Positions 18,790-27,708 of a DNA stretch of 64,000 nucleotides are shown one piece after another. The position numbers and the translations under genes were made by a program. How positions within the stretch are numbered: position 1 is the first letter of the stretch; every line of letters starts with the position of its first letter. The notes beneath the pieces were generated by a model that searched no databases, was not told where the DNA came from, and saw nothing but the letters and a program-made list of their open reading frames with translations. This DNA comes from Patescibacteria group bacterium (GTDB lineage: Bacteria; Patescibacteriota; Microgenomatia; UBA1406; GWC2-37-13), in NCBI GenBank assembly GCA_026004435.1, contig BPJD01000001.1:144924-208923 (forward strand), given 5' to 3'.

Positions 18790-18809
18790 AAAATAGATTT
18801 ATTACAAAA
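18790..18809. repeat. 20-bp direct repeat, right copy
   Basis: Identical to 13177-13196; it begins 8 bp after the stop codon of the giant gene. Confidence 0.85.
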
Positions 18810-18884
18810 GCCGATAATTAAATAAATTTAGCATGACAGTAAAAAAAGAAACTAAATATTATAACATTGTATTAATAAATCTTT

Positions 18885-19080
18885 CGAGGCGGACTCGCAA
18901 TTTCGCACAACGTTTGCGTATATCTGATGTCCCGCTTTTCCATAATTTTACAATAAAGTGGGATATGGGTTGAGGCTCTGCAAGAGCCGAGCCAGATATA
19001 CGCTGTTGTCCGACCCGAGCGACCATCGGGAGCGAGAGCGCAACGATGCAAGCCCTTAGGCGTAGCGGAGGCGCAGTGTA
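18885..19080. other. GC-rich structured intergenic element (attC-like or ncRNA)
   Basis: An island of balanced composition in AT-rich surroundings. An 11-bp perfect inverted repeat (18916-18926 with 18993-19003) is extended by ACAAC/GTTGT. It encloses two hairpins: 18930-18938 with 18955-18963, and GGCTC/GAGCC (18974-18988). A further hairpin CCCGA/TCGGG lies at 19014-19030. No open frame is present. The shape fits a three-way-junction RNA or an integron-like recombination site; the core boxes do not match the attC consensus well. Confidence 0.4.
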
Positions 19081-19150
19081 TTTTTTTGAAAATTTTTATC
19101 TATATTTGTTGAAGGATTTTTTATCTGAAATTTTGATTTTTTTGTTTGAA

Positions 19151-19897
19151 TTAATCTGTGAATTTAAAGGTTGAGAGGATTTGTTCAAGATTAGATTTTG
19201 CAAGGTTAATATCATCTAATGGATAATCGTAACTTATAAGTATTTGATTAGCTGGTAGTAGACCCTCGGGTTTATCTTCAAGCGGGATTAAAACAAAGGT
19301 ATTGCCGCGGTTCGTAAACTCCTCAGGATTATCACACATTTCAGAAGGACCGACACCATCGGCTGTTGTGGCAACCTTAGTACCAACAAAAATTTCCTTC
19401 TGTTCACCGTATTTATAACAATAACCGAATCCAGTCACACGGTAAACATGAATACTAATTGTATGCCCATTAGCTATATTGGACAGAAAAAATATAGGAG
19501 CATCTGGGTCTTGATAAACATCGTTGATCTTCCAATTCTGAGGATAACTAAAACTAAATTTATATTTTCCGTTACTATACGTCTTCAGATTTGCGGAGGA
19601 TTCGTTTGTCGGTGTTGGTGACGACTCTAATGTTGGAGATAGTTGAGGATTTGATTTTGTTTCGTTTATCATTGAAATTTGTTTTTCTAAAGAAGTAATC
19701 TTTTGTTCTAGGCTGCTGATAGCTTTTTCACTTGCAGATTTTTGCCAAAAGTAGACAGCTGGTCCTATTATCATTGCTGTCAGTAACACACTAATGACAA
19801 TAAAGATTAGAGGCCTACTATTGGCTGGACTGGCTTGTTGAGGTTGAGCCTGTGTACTCATTGAAGTATGATTTAATGATGATTCGTTAGTTTCCAT
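19151..19897 (-). CDS. Membrane-anchored PsbP/DUF1795-like protein
   Basis: A 248-aa protein with a cytoplasmic glutamine-rich N-terminus, one membrane helix at about residues 29-51, a short coiled coil, a PT/S-rich linker and an outer globular domain. That domain starts LKTYSNGKYKFSFSYPQNW, a pattern shared with PsbP-like and DUF1795 extracytoplasmic domains common in this type of genome. The minus-strand TATAAA about 5 bp before the ATG suggests a leaderless mRNA. Function unknown; the broken gene at 30795 belongs to the same broad type. Confidence 0.6.
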   Translation of the reverse strand: METNESSLNHTSMSTQAQPQQASPANSRPLIFIVISVLLTAMIIGPAVYFWQKSASEKAISSLEQKITSLEKQISMINETKSNPQLSPTLESSPTPTNESSANLKTYSNGKYKFSFSYPQNWKINDVYQDPDAPIFFLSNIANGHTISIHVYRVTGFGYCYKYGEQKEIFVGTKVATTADGVGPSEMCDNPEEFTNRGNTFVLIPLEDKPEGLLPANQILISYDYPLDDINLAKSNLEQILSTFKFTD

Positions 19898-20151
19898 ATT
19901 TATTTATAATTCAAGCGTACTTCTGTAAAAAAATCAAAATTTCATTCCTTTATTTTAATCCTTCAACACCTTTTTCTCAAAAATTTTCAGAAAAATATGT
20001 CGTACAACTCTTTTCTATACGAATTGTTTGTACAATACTGACCTTTTAGTTGCATATTATACCAACTTAATATATATAATCATAAACGACATTACAATTG
20101 TCTATTTATTAGTTTTAGTTTACCAATTTTTATTAAAAATATGCAAGAAAA

Positions 20152-20636
20152 TATATAAGTCGGTTACATCGGTAACACTCTCATTAGCCTATAATTTTCA
20201 TTATACCATTCAACTGGTGATTGATAATTAAGTGATTGCTGATATCTTATAAGATTGTAAAAGATTAACTATTCGGTTAATCTCTTGTTTGCATCTGTAA
20301 GGTCTGTCTCTGTTAATAAATCTTCAAAATATTCATCCTCCTGCATAAACTTCTTCTGTAAGCTCCTAGTAAATTTTTCATGTACTTTTTGCTTTGGCAA
20401 AATCAATTGTTTTTCTTCTTCTTCTTTTCTTTGGCCTTCTAGAAAGCATCCTTGTTTTGGTGAAACTTTTAATCAAAAGTCCTGGGAGACTATGTCCTGA
20501 ACCGAACTTGTTCTGGTTTAGGATTATATTGTATAGAGAATGTCCCTGCATCTTTTAATTATTCTTTACCTAATTCCATAGCGTTTGATGATATAAGTTG
20601 ATATAGAAGTGTTAGCTATGTATCTCAACTTGCGCA
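20152..20636 (-). mobile_element. 485-bp transposase-derived element, copy 2
   Basis: Almost identical to the copy at 34301 but in opposite orientation. The minus strand encodes the C-terminal integrase-core remnant with the same in-frame stop. The inverted ends share TACAT and TAACACT blocks. No target duplication is seen at this copy. The antisense frame at 20285-20500 is not a gene. Confidence 0.8.
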
Positions 20637-20723
20637 ACAACTCTAATATATTTTTATTGTATATAGGTTAAAAATTTAAATCGGGTTGCAAATATAAAAT
20701 CTTATAGTAAAATATGTTTTGCC

Positions 20724-20850
20724 ATGAAAAGTAAGTTGGTTTTATCACTTATAGTCCTTTTTATTCTTGTCCTTGCCTAAAGCGGGCGGGAGGATGATAG
20801 GTGATAAAAACCAATCTTTAAAATACCCCGCCCTAAAGGCGGGGTTTTTT
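20724..20850 (+). promoter_or_regulatory. Possible attenuator with hydrophobic leader peptide
   Basis: An 18-codon frame (20724-20780, MKSKLVLSLIVLFILVLA) is followed by a terminator. The segment 20738-20752 can pair with 20797-20812. GGGCGGG at 20784-20790 can pair with CCCGCCC at 20827-20833, which would break the terminator stem. This offers two exclusive folds ahead of the ligase/peptidase genes. It may instead be a chance overlap of dispersed GC palindromes. Confidence 0.35.
20826..20850 (+). terminator. Rho-independent terminator upstream of ligase gene
   Basis: Stem CCCCGCC/GGCGGGG with loop CTAAA, followed by six T residues. It lies 28 bp before the ATG at 20878. Confidence 0.75.
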
Positions 20851-20877
20851 ATTGATAAGTTTTACAAAGTTTTAAAT

Positions 20878-22734
20878 ATGGAAAAAGGATCAGGTTATCT
20901 TGAATATGGTTTATCTAACTTGCCTGTAAGGATTCCTGAATGGCCTGCAGAAGATTCAAAGCATAGGGTTCCTAATTATGTTATTTCTCCTGATCAAGCT
21001 AAACAGATATTAAAGAGATTAAAAGAATCTTATCCAGATCTTTTTACTGAAGATCCATATGAAAATGGAAATGGAAATGGGCAGAAGGAGACAAAGGTCT
21101 CTGAATGGATAGAGAGTCCGTGTAGAGATAATAATAAAGGTTGTGTTTACTTTGATGAGCAAGGTAGACCTTGGTTGGTAAAACATCCAAACTGGTGCGA
21201 TCCAAGGGTTGCACATGAAAGGTTTGAAAAACCTGGTTTAGTGCCAGATTCAGCTGTTTACCCGATAGATGTAGTTCCAAGAGATTTAACTGTTGAGAGA
21301 AAGTTGGTCAATCCGCCAGAAAGATCAGAAGCTGCTGGATGTGAGCTGGAGTTTGCAGTTGGTAAATTTACAGGAAATAAGGTTGTTCCTATTAATATCC
21401 AATATGTTTTAGATGATTTTAAAAAGTTTAGAGTTTCGGCTTCTATCGAGGGTTGGTTTTCTCAGTTTGAACATCCTTCTAAACCAAAGTGCACGTATTC
21501 GTCATTCTCTGATCATAGAGAAGTGTTGGTAAAAGGACTTTTAGTTATTTCAAAAACTTTAGGACCTTTTGATACATATCTGCTTCCTACAGGGGTTATG
21601 CCCTACTCAGGTATTGGCCAACCAAATTTTGAAAATCCTCATGTAAGGAATGTTTTAACTAAAGGTTTGGAAGTTTCTTTAGAGAGAGAATTAGATCTTG
21701 AAGAAGCCGCAGATATTTTAGCTAAATATGGTGTTAATGGTTTGCACATTACTGTAAATCTAAAAAAGGATGAAAATGGTTTTGTGGGGGATGAAAGATT
21801 AAAAAGGGTTTTTGAGTTAACACATTCTCCTATTTCTTTTTTGTTAAAATCTTTGACCTTAAGCGGTAATCTGGAGTCTGCAGAAGCTTTAGTATTAGAA
21901 AGATTGTCTTATCGTGATATTCACAGAGCCGAGCTTCCAACAGCAAGGGTGGGTAGGGTGCGTCGACTTTTTGATGAGGAAGTTGTCACAGCTTTTGAGG
22001 AAGGTAAAGCTCCTTCTTTGGAAAGGGCTTCTCTTTGCGATGAGGAGGGTAAACCTGCCCGAGGCGTGCATAATCCTTTGGGAAGGCAGAAACAGTCGGG
22101 CAGAAATGAGTTTACAGCCTTTGATATTGAACCTAATGTAGATAAAATTTTGGCCTTGGAGTGTTTATTGTCATTGTTTACAACAGTGGTTGATAAGGCT
22201 GTTTTGGAAGGAAAGGAAGATTGGTTAATGGAAGGAATTGACGATGGTAAGAAATATTTGTTTTTTTCTTTTTTATCTAATGATAAAGAGTACAAACAAT
22301 TATCTGATCTTGTTGAAACATATGGTGTTGATGGGTTGATTAAAATTAATAAAGAGCTTAAAACCGTTGGAGAAATAATCCTTAATTTTATTGATTTTGT
22401 TCAGACAAAAGCTGAAGAATCCGGTATATTAAGTGAAGATTCCAATGAAGAGAAGGAGCTATTAAATTATTTGAGATATATAATAGGAAAACATTTAGAA
22501 GGCAGAACAGCTGATACTTTTGAGGAATATTTAGATCCTGAATCAGAACTTTATGCTGTAGGAACTGTTTCGGAAATAGCCCGAAAACGCTATAAAGCTT
22601 TGCAAGAACAAGGTTTTGAAGGTGAGCAGGCTCGCATTCAGATTCTAAGGGAATTAGCTGTTGCTTATAAAAATCATTTAGAAAAATTATATAATCAAAT
22701 GAAAAATGAAAGCGAAGCGGAAAGAAATCCTTAA
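20878..22734 (+). CDS. Carboxylate-amine ligase-like protein (GCS2-type fold, tentative)
   Basis: A 618-aa cytosolic protein. Segments AAGCELEFAVG, TYLLPTGVMPYS and GLHITVNL resemble the ordered motifs of glutamate-cysteine ligase GCS2/YbdK enzymes, which form gamma-glutamyl amides with ATP. It is longer than YbdK (about 370 aa), with an extra helical C-terminal region. The ATG at 20878 is chosen because the upstream frame runs through a terminator. The stop overlaps the start of an M20 peptidase by 29 bp, suggesting that one enzyme makes an amide bond and the other breaks one. The fold call is moderate at best. Confidence 0.5.
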   Translation: MEKGSGYLEYGLSNLPVRIPEWPAEDSKHRVPNYVISPDQAKQILKRLKESYPDLFTEDPYENGNGNGQKETKVSEWIESPCRDNNKGCVYFDEQGRPWLVKHPNWCDPRVAHERFEKPGLVPDSAVYPIDVVPRDLTVERKLVNPPERSEAAGCELEFAVGKFTGNKVVPINIQYVLDDFKKFRVSASIEGWFSQFEHPSKPKCTYSSFSDHREVLVKGLLVISKTLGPFDTYLLPTGVMPYSGIGQPNFENPHVRNVLTKGLEVSLERELDLEEAADILAKYGVNGLHITVNLKKDENGFVGDERLKRVFELTHSPISFLLKSLTLSGNLESAEALVLERLSYRDIHRAELPTARVGRVRRLFDEEVVTAFEEGKAPSLERASLCDEEGKPARGVHNPLGRQKQSGRNEFTAFDIEPNVDKILALECLLSLFTTVVDKAVLEGKEDWLMEGIDDGKKYLFFSFLSNDKEYKQLSDLVETYGVDGLIKINKELKTVGEIILNFIDFVQTKAEESGILSEDSNEEKELLNYLRYIIGKHLEGRTADTFEEYLDPESELYAVGTVSEIARKRYKALQEQGFEGEQARIQILRELAVAYKNHLEKLYNQMKNESEAERNP

Positions 22735-23788
22735 ATTATCAGAAAGATTAATTAAAGTAAAATCTGTAAGTAGCAACTATAAGGGATTAAAAGCTGTTCT
22801 TGCAGAGGTTGAAAAAGAGGTAGATAAGTTTTTTGTGAAATCATTTTCAAAATCTAAATCTCCCAGCCTTTTGGTTTATAGCTCTGCTAGTTTACCTAAA
22901 AAATTCAAAGTAATCTTAAACGCTCATCTGGATGTTGTTCCGGGCAGGCCGCAGCAGTTTAAGCCTAAGGTGAATAAGGGAAGGCTTTATGGACGAGGTG
23001 CTTATGATATGAAAGCAGCAGCTGCGGTTGAGATCTTGGTGTTTAAAGAGCTTGCAAAAAAACTCCCCTACCCTATTGGGTTACAGCTTGTGACAGATGA
23101 GGAGGTTGGTGGATTTGCCGGAACAAAGCATCAGATTGAAAAAGGAGTCAGGGCTGATTTTGTAATTGCAGGAGAGCCAACGGACTTAGAGATTAATAAC
23201 GCGGCAAAGGGAATCATCTGGGCAAAGGTTTATGCAACAGGAGTTTCTGCGCATGGAGCTTATCCTTGGCTGGGTGAAAATGCAATTTTAATAATAAATA
23301 AATTTCTTGATGAGCTTTTAAAAATTTATCCTGTTCCCAGATCTGAGGTTTGGAGTACAACTGTGAATGTAGCAAGCATTCAAACAGAGAACACCTCCTA
23401 TAATACAGTGCCGGATAAAGCTTTTGTTTTGCTTGATATTCGCTATATACCTGATGATAAGGAGAAGGTTTTGGAAGATCTTAAAAGTTTAGCTAAAAAG
23501 TACAAACTTGATCTGGAGATAGTTTTGAAAGAACCTGAACATTTTACTCCCAAGACAGATCCTAATATTTTTCTGCTCCAAAAGGCAACTACGAAGATTA
23601 GAGGCAGAAAATCAAGGATTGTTGTAAAGCACGGAGGATCTGATATCAGGCATTATAATGCAGTCGGGTGCGAAGGAATAACCTTTGGTCCTGTTGGTGC
23701 AGGCCATCATACCGAGGAGGAATGGGTTGATATTCAAAGCCTTGAGGATTTTTACCTTATCTTAAAGGAATATCTTCTTTCGCTATAG
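22706..23788 (+). CDS. M20 family metallopeptidase/deacylase
   Basis: M20 enzymes (ArgE, DapE, carboxypeptidase G2) use two zinc ions to hydrolyse amide bonds. Visible ligands are the histidine in AHLDVVPG, the aspartate in GRGAYDMKAA, the catalytic pair in TDEEVGG, the aspartate/glutamate region in AGEPTDLEI, and the last histidine in GAGHHTEEEW. The 360-aa length includes the dimerisation (lid) domain. It is translationally coupled to the ligase-like gene upstream. Substrate not predictable; ArgE/DapE is the nearest class by eye. Confidence 0.85.
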   Translation: MKAKRKEILKLSERLIKVKSVSSNYKGLKAVLAEVEKEVDKFFVKSFSKSKSPSLLVYSSASLPKKFKVILNAHLDVVPGRPQQFKPKVNKGRLYGRGAYDMKAAAAVEILVFKELAKKLPYPIGLQLVTDEEVGGFAGTKHQIEKGVRADFVIAGEPTDLEINNAAKGIIWAKVYATGVSAHGAYPWLGENAILIINKFLDELLKIYPVPRSEVWSTTVNVASIQTENTSYNTVPDKAFVLLDIRYIPDDKEKVLEDLKSLAKKYKLDLEIVLKEPEHFTPKTDPNIFLLQKATTKIRGRKSRIVVKHGGSDIRHYNAVGCEGITFGPVGAGHHTEEEWVDIQSLEDFYLILKEYLLSL

Positions 23789-23867
23789 CTTTTTTATTTA
23801 TATTGTCTAGTTTCAGTTGTATAATTTAATCAATATTTAATGCATACAAAAAGAATTTCTTATTTTA

Positions 23868-24391
23868 ATGAGAAATCTATTAAAAAAAGGGGATGTTCTT
23901 TACTGGGTTCAGACAGGCTTAAGAGTAAATTATAACTATAGTCTTAAGTTTGCTATTGAAAAGGCAAATGAGTTAAAGAAACCTCTTTTGGTCTATTTTG
24001 TCTTAAAAGAGTTTGCGTGGGGAAATTTAAGGCAGTATGAATTTTTAAAACAAGGAACATTTGAGTTTAAGAACAATTTAGAAAAAACAGGAGTTAATTT
24101 TTTAATCGAAAAAGGTGATTTTGATTTGGTTCTTAAAAGGTCTAAAATACTTGCTTAGTTGTTTCTGACTATGGTTATCTAAAGGGGCAGAGAGCTTGGA
24201 GGAAAAGTCTGGCTTCTAGTTTAATTCAAGCTTTTTATGAGATAGAATCTGATCTTTTGATCCCTATAAGATTTATTTCTTCCAAATCAGTAACCTATGC
24301 TTTTCAAATTAGGAAAAAAGTTTTTGACCTGCTGATAAATTTTGTAAAAGACTTTTCCCTACCCCATCTTAAAAATACTCAGAAAATGTAA
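23868..24391 (+). pseudogene. Class II photolyase remnant
   Basis: The N-terminal part reads DVLYWVQTGLRVNYNYSLKF and LKKPLLVYFVL, typical of the photolyase antenna domain of class II CPD enzymes. The frame stops at 24158 and continues two frames over as VSDYGYLKGQRAWRKSL, ending at 24391. About 170 of the usual 450 residues remain, and the FAD-binding catalytic half is absent. So light repair of dimers has been lost at this locus. Confidence 0.75.
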
Positions 24392-24760
24392 ACCAAAAGA
24401 GTGTCCAAGACTCACCTCGGGAGTGTAAAATTATTGACCTTAGTTGTTAGCCATAATAGTTTACCCAAATTCTACTTATGAGGTAGAAACGATAATTTGT
24501 CTACTAGGCAAGTTTCCATACTCCTCTTTTATTTTTATTTTGGTACCTATCGTCGAAAAAGGATATTCTTTTTATTATAAATCAAACAAAGCTGCGCCAA
24601 CGTCAACATAATCAATTACTAATGTGTCAAAGCGAAGAATTCGTTTTATATCTCTATATTCTAGTAAAAGGTTATTTAACTTTATCAAAAGTTGTTCTGA
24701 GGGATTATCAATTGGGTAAACTTCCAGCTATAAAAACTGAATGTAAAATATTTTTTTGTT
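24392..24760. other. Intergenic remnant between photolyase and IS
   Basis: No intact gene. The minus strand holds a 50-codon stretch (about 24570-24725, reading LEVYPIDNPSEQLL...) ending in a stop, which looks like a decayed coding fragment cut off near the insertion sequence. I do not recognise it. Confidence 0.3.
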
Positions 24761-25469
24761 GGTAATTGCACCTAAGATTTTATAATTTCTAACAACTTTG
24801 TTTTGATATTAGGCTCTTTTCTATTATTAAATCGCCATTCAATTTCTTTTAAGTATAAATAAAAGTTTTTCTTTGATATTCCATTATACTTTAATAAGAA
24901 TTTTTTTGCATAAATCCAAAATCCCTCAATACCGTTAATATGATTGTATTTTTGTTTTCTAAACTCTTTTGTGTGATCAATTTTTAATGCTTACCATATC
25001 TTGATAGAGAATTATATGATTTAAATTTATCAGTATAATAAACACAGCCTTTTCTTGTGTTTTTAATAATTTTTTTCATTAAAGTTTTAGGGTTTTTTAT
25101 TCTCAACAATTATTGTTTTAATTTGTCTTTCTCTTTCAAGTATTCCCAACACTATTTTCTTATTTTTACTTCCTCTACCTCTTCTACCTTTTTTCTTCCT
25201 CCAAAATATGATTCATCTAATTCTATTTCACCTTTTAAGATTTTAGTTTCTTTTTTTAAATAATTGGCTATTTTTATTCTTATTTTTTTGAAAAAACGAT
25301 TAACTGTGTTTCTGTGTAATTTGACATATTTTGCTGTTTGTAATGCTGGTATACCTAAAAGAAAACAATCTATGAGTTTGTTGATTTGAGTTTTTGTTAG
25401 TTTGGTATACTTAAACATAATTGCACCTTTTATTTTAATTGATTTTTAATAATTTCAGGTGCAATTACC
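24761..25469 (-). mobile_element. IS1595-like insertion sequence, inactive
   Basis: A 709-bp unit with perfect 13-bp terminal inverted repeats (GGTAATTGCACCT at 24761; inverse ending at 25469). The transposase inside is frameshifted. Flanking 8-mers do not match, so no target duplication remains, pointing to an old insertion or a rearranged flank. Confidence 0.85.
24790..25418 (-). pseudogene. IS1595/ISXO2-like transposase, frameshifted
   Basis: From 25418 leftwards the protein starts MFKYTKLTKTQINKL, then a helix-turn-helix and GEIELDESYFGGRKK, the first catalytic aspartate region of the ISXO2-like DDE domain. The frame is lost near 25190. In other frames GSKNKKIVLGI, VYYTDKFKSYNSL, HINGIEGFWIYAKKFLLKYNGI and KNFYLYLKEIEWRFNNR follow, which is the rest of the DDE domain. 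At least two shifts and one stop prevent expression. Confidence 0.8.
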
Positions 25470-25479
25470 TAATTCTATT

Positions 25480-25860
25480 AGGCTGAGAATGACCAGAACC
25501 GCTAATTTAAATATGTCTGATAGCTGTTAATTTACTTGTTCCTTCTTTCCTTAAAACAACGCTTTGTAATTCTTGAGGAGCAAATATTATTAAAGTTTCT
25601 TTTCCCTGTACGTTTATAAATAGCAGGTTTCTTTTTTTTTGTCCATAATGATAGAAGATCTCACATATTTCTTTAATTACGTTTGGGAAAATTGTTGTGT
25701 AACTGCTTCAACAGTGTTTATTGGAACTCTTAAAATGTCTTCAATCAACTCTAACAATTCACGATCTGATAATGGATGATCATAATAAGGTAGTGATAGA
25801 TTTTCAAAATGGTATGTTTGATTTTGGTCTTCAGGATTAGGTTATCTCATTTTTCTTCAA
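25480..25860 (-). pseudogene. Hypothetical protein remnant
   Basis: The minus strand reads PEDQNQTYHFENLSL, then DRELLELIEDILRVPINTVEAV, and after a frame change KKRNLLFINVQGKETLIIFAPQELQ. The pieces lie in order but are separated by a stop and a shift. I recognise no family. Confidence 0.4.
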
Positions 25861-26153
25861 AATCGCATAAATATAAATAACAAGACCTGATAGGGTCATT
25901 AGGAAAAGAAAGATTGAGCAAAAAGGCTCATTTGAATGTGTATATGGAGACCAAGAATAACAATCAGAATAGTTCGTGTGATAATACCGATTTTTAGCCC
26001 GGTTTTTATATTTATAGGTTAGAATTATAAAGGAATAATTTTTGCAATGTCAAACAGGTTTATAAGATTTGTTTTATTTCCTTTTTTCCTTGCCTATTGG
26101 TTTGCTGGGTTGTGAAAGATTTTGTGGTTTTTTAGTGGTATAAGACTAATTTA

Positions 26154-26681
26154 ATGAAATCTTTGAAAACATCCTATCAGATTGGGTTGAATCTTCTACA
26201 ATTAAAAAAGCCCATAAGAATTTAAAAGTAACTCAGGTCTATTGTTGGATTTACACAACGGATAAAAAAATTATTCTTGTCTTAAAAAGCGATCAAAAAT
26301 GGCAGTTTCCTGGCGGGTATCCCCGAAAAGGCGAATCTTTAACAAAAGCCTTGATTCGCCAAGTGTTTGAGGAAACTTCTTTAGATATCAGCCCTTTGCT
26401 GATCAATTGAGTTTCTTTGGTTATTATGTGGTTAGTAAGATCAAGCGGGGTAAAGTTATTGATAAATATTTGCATCAGGTATTTTTTAAAACTACCCTAT
26501 TTTTCCAATTAACTTAAATTATTTCCTCAAGAGAGAGAAGATGAAAAACCCAAAGATAAAATCCAAAAGGCACAGTGCTTTAGTATAAAAGAAGCTGTTG
26601 AAATCACTCCTTGGCTTGAGAATTCGGAAGAGCTAAGGAGTTTTATCAAGCAACTTGATAATTTGGTTCATAGCAGGAGTT
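26154..26681 (+). pseudogene. Nudix hydrolase remnant
   Basis: One frame reads VYCWIYTTDKKIILVLKSD, then WQFPGGYPRKGESLTKALI and RQVFEETSLDI, a Nudix domain. The Nudix box is damaged: RE is RQ and the closing glycine is serine. The frame stops just after ISPLLIN. The C-terminal part continues in other frames (FFGYYVVSKIKRGKVIDKYL; IKEAVEITPWLENSEELRSF). It is unrelated in position to the intact Nudix gene at 11609. Confidence 0.7.
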
Positions 26682-26832
26682 AATCCTCCTACCAATGAAA
26701 CAAAGAGTGCCTTTTAAGAAAATGCTTAAAATTTGAGGGTTTAAGATCCAAGGTTGGAGCAGCAATTTGTTTTTAACACTCTATCTTAATTAAGTTAGAA
26801 TTATAAAAATACAGAGTTCTTAAAATAATTTT

Positions 26833-27600
26833 ATGGAAATATTTAAAAAAGGTTGGGCGAAAAGTTCTAACAAAAAGAAATTGATTGTTGCTATTTTTTT
26901 TGGAGTCTTGTTTATCCTTTTGATTTGGCAAACAGGTTTGTTGGTATTTTTAAAACTTAAGCCTGTTCCTTGTGGAGGAGATTGGAATTATTGGATAAAA
27001 TGTCCTTTTGGAAGTTATTGCAAAGAAAGTGAAAATCCTTTAGCTGGAGGAAGTTGTAAACCCTTTTTTATGAAACCTTTTGATAAATCACCGAAAACTC
27101 TTAGAAAAAGCCAATCTGATAGAATATCACCCAGAATATCTCTTTCTGCAAACAGGATATCTCCTTTTAGAAAAGAAGATGTAAAACAAATTAATGCAGA
27201 AAAAGAAATGAAATTTGATATTCTGTTTGCAGGAGAAGTTTATAACCCTTTACCTCTCTCTCAAGTTTTGCCAATTTATAATCTTCAAGATTTAGAAAAA
27301 GTTAAAGCTATTCAAAATTTCTTATCAGAAGATCAAAAAAAGATTATAGAGTCTTTAGATTACTCTCAGTTTACTGTTTTGATTATCTCAGCTGGTCCGG
27401 TATCAACAGCAGGTTGGAAAGTAAAGGTTGAAAGAATAGAAAAGGAAGGAGAAGTTGGAAAAATATATCTTAGAAAAATAAGACCAATCGGAATGGCTGC
27501 TGAGGTAATCTCTTATCCTTATGTTGTTGTAAAAGTTAAAAAGACTCCTGAGGTAAAAGGATGGAATTTGGTTTCTGAGAAAGAAAAGATATTAAATTAA
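26833..27600 (+). CDS. Membrane-anchored PrcB-like domain protein
   Basis: A 255-aa protein with a basic N-terminus, one membrane helix at about residues 19-41 (LIVAIFFGVLFILLIW), a cysteine-containing stretch (PCGGDWNYWIKCPFGSYC) that may form disulfides outside the cell, and a C-terminal domain. The order FTVLIISAGPVSTAGWKVKV, then V-rich strands and PYVVVKVKK, resembles the PrcB_C fold of protease-complex proteins. It is one of the few intact genes inside the decayed region. Role unknown. Confidence 0.5.
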   Translation: MEIFKKGWAKSSNKKKLIVAIFFGVLFILLIWQTGLLVFLKLKPVPCGGDWNYWIKCPFGSYCKESENPLAGGSCKPFFMKPFDKSPKTLRKSQSDRISPRISLSANRISPFRKEDVKQINAEKEMKFDILFAGEVYNPLPLSQVLPIYNLQDLEKVKAIQNFLSEDQKKIIESLDYSQFTVLIISAGPVSTAGWKVKVERIEKEGEVGKIYLRKIRPIGMAAEVISYPYVVVKVKKTPEVKGWNLVSEKEKILN

Positions 27601-27708
27601 ATGTTTACTCTTATAAAAATATTCAAATTTACTGTCAAGATTATTGGCAAGTTTGCATAAGATAAGAATTGGGAAATAAGAGAGAGCAGATAATATATTG
27701 ATATTTTT

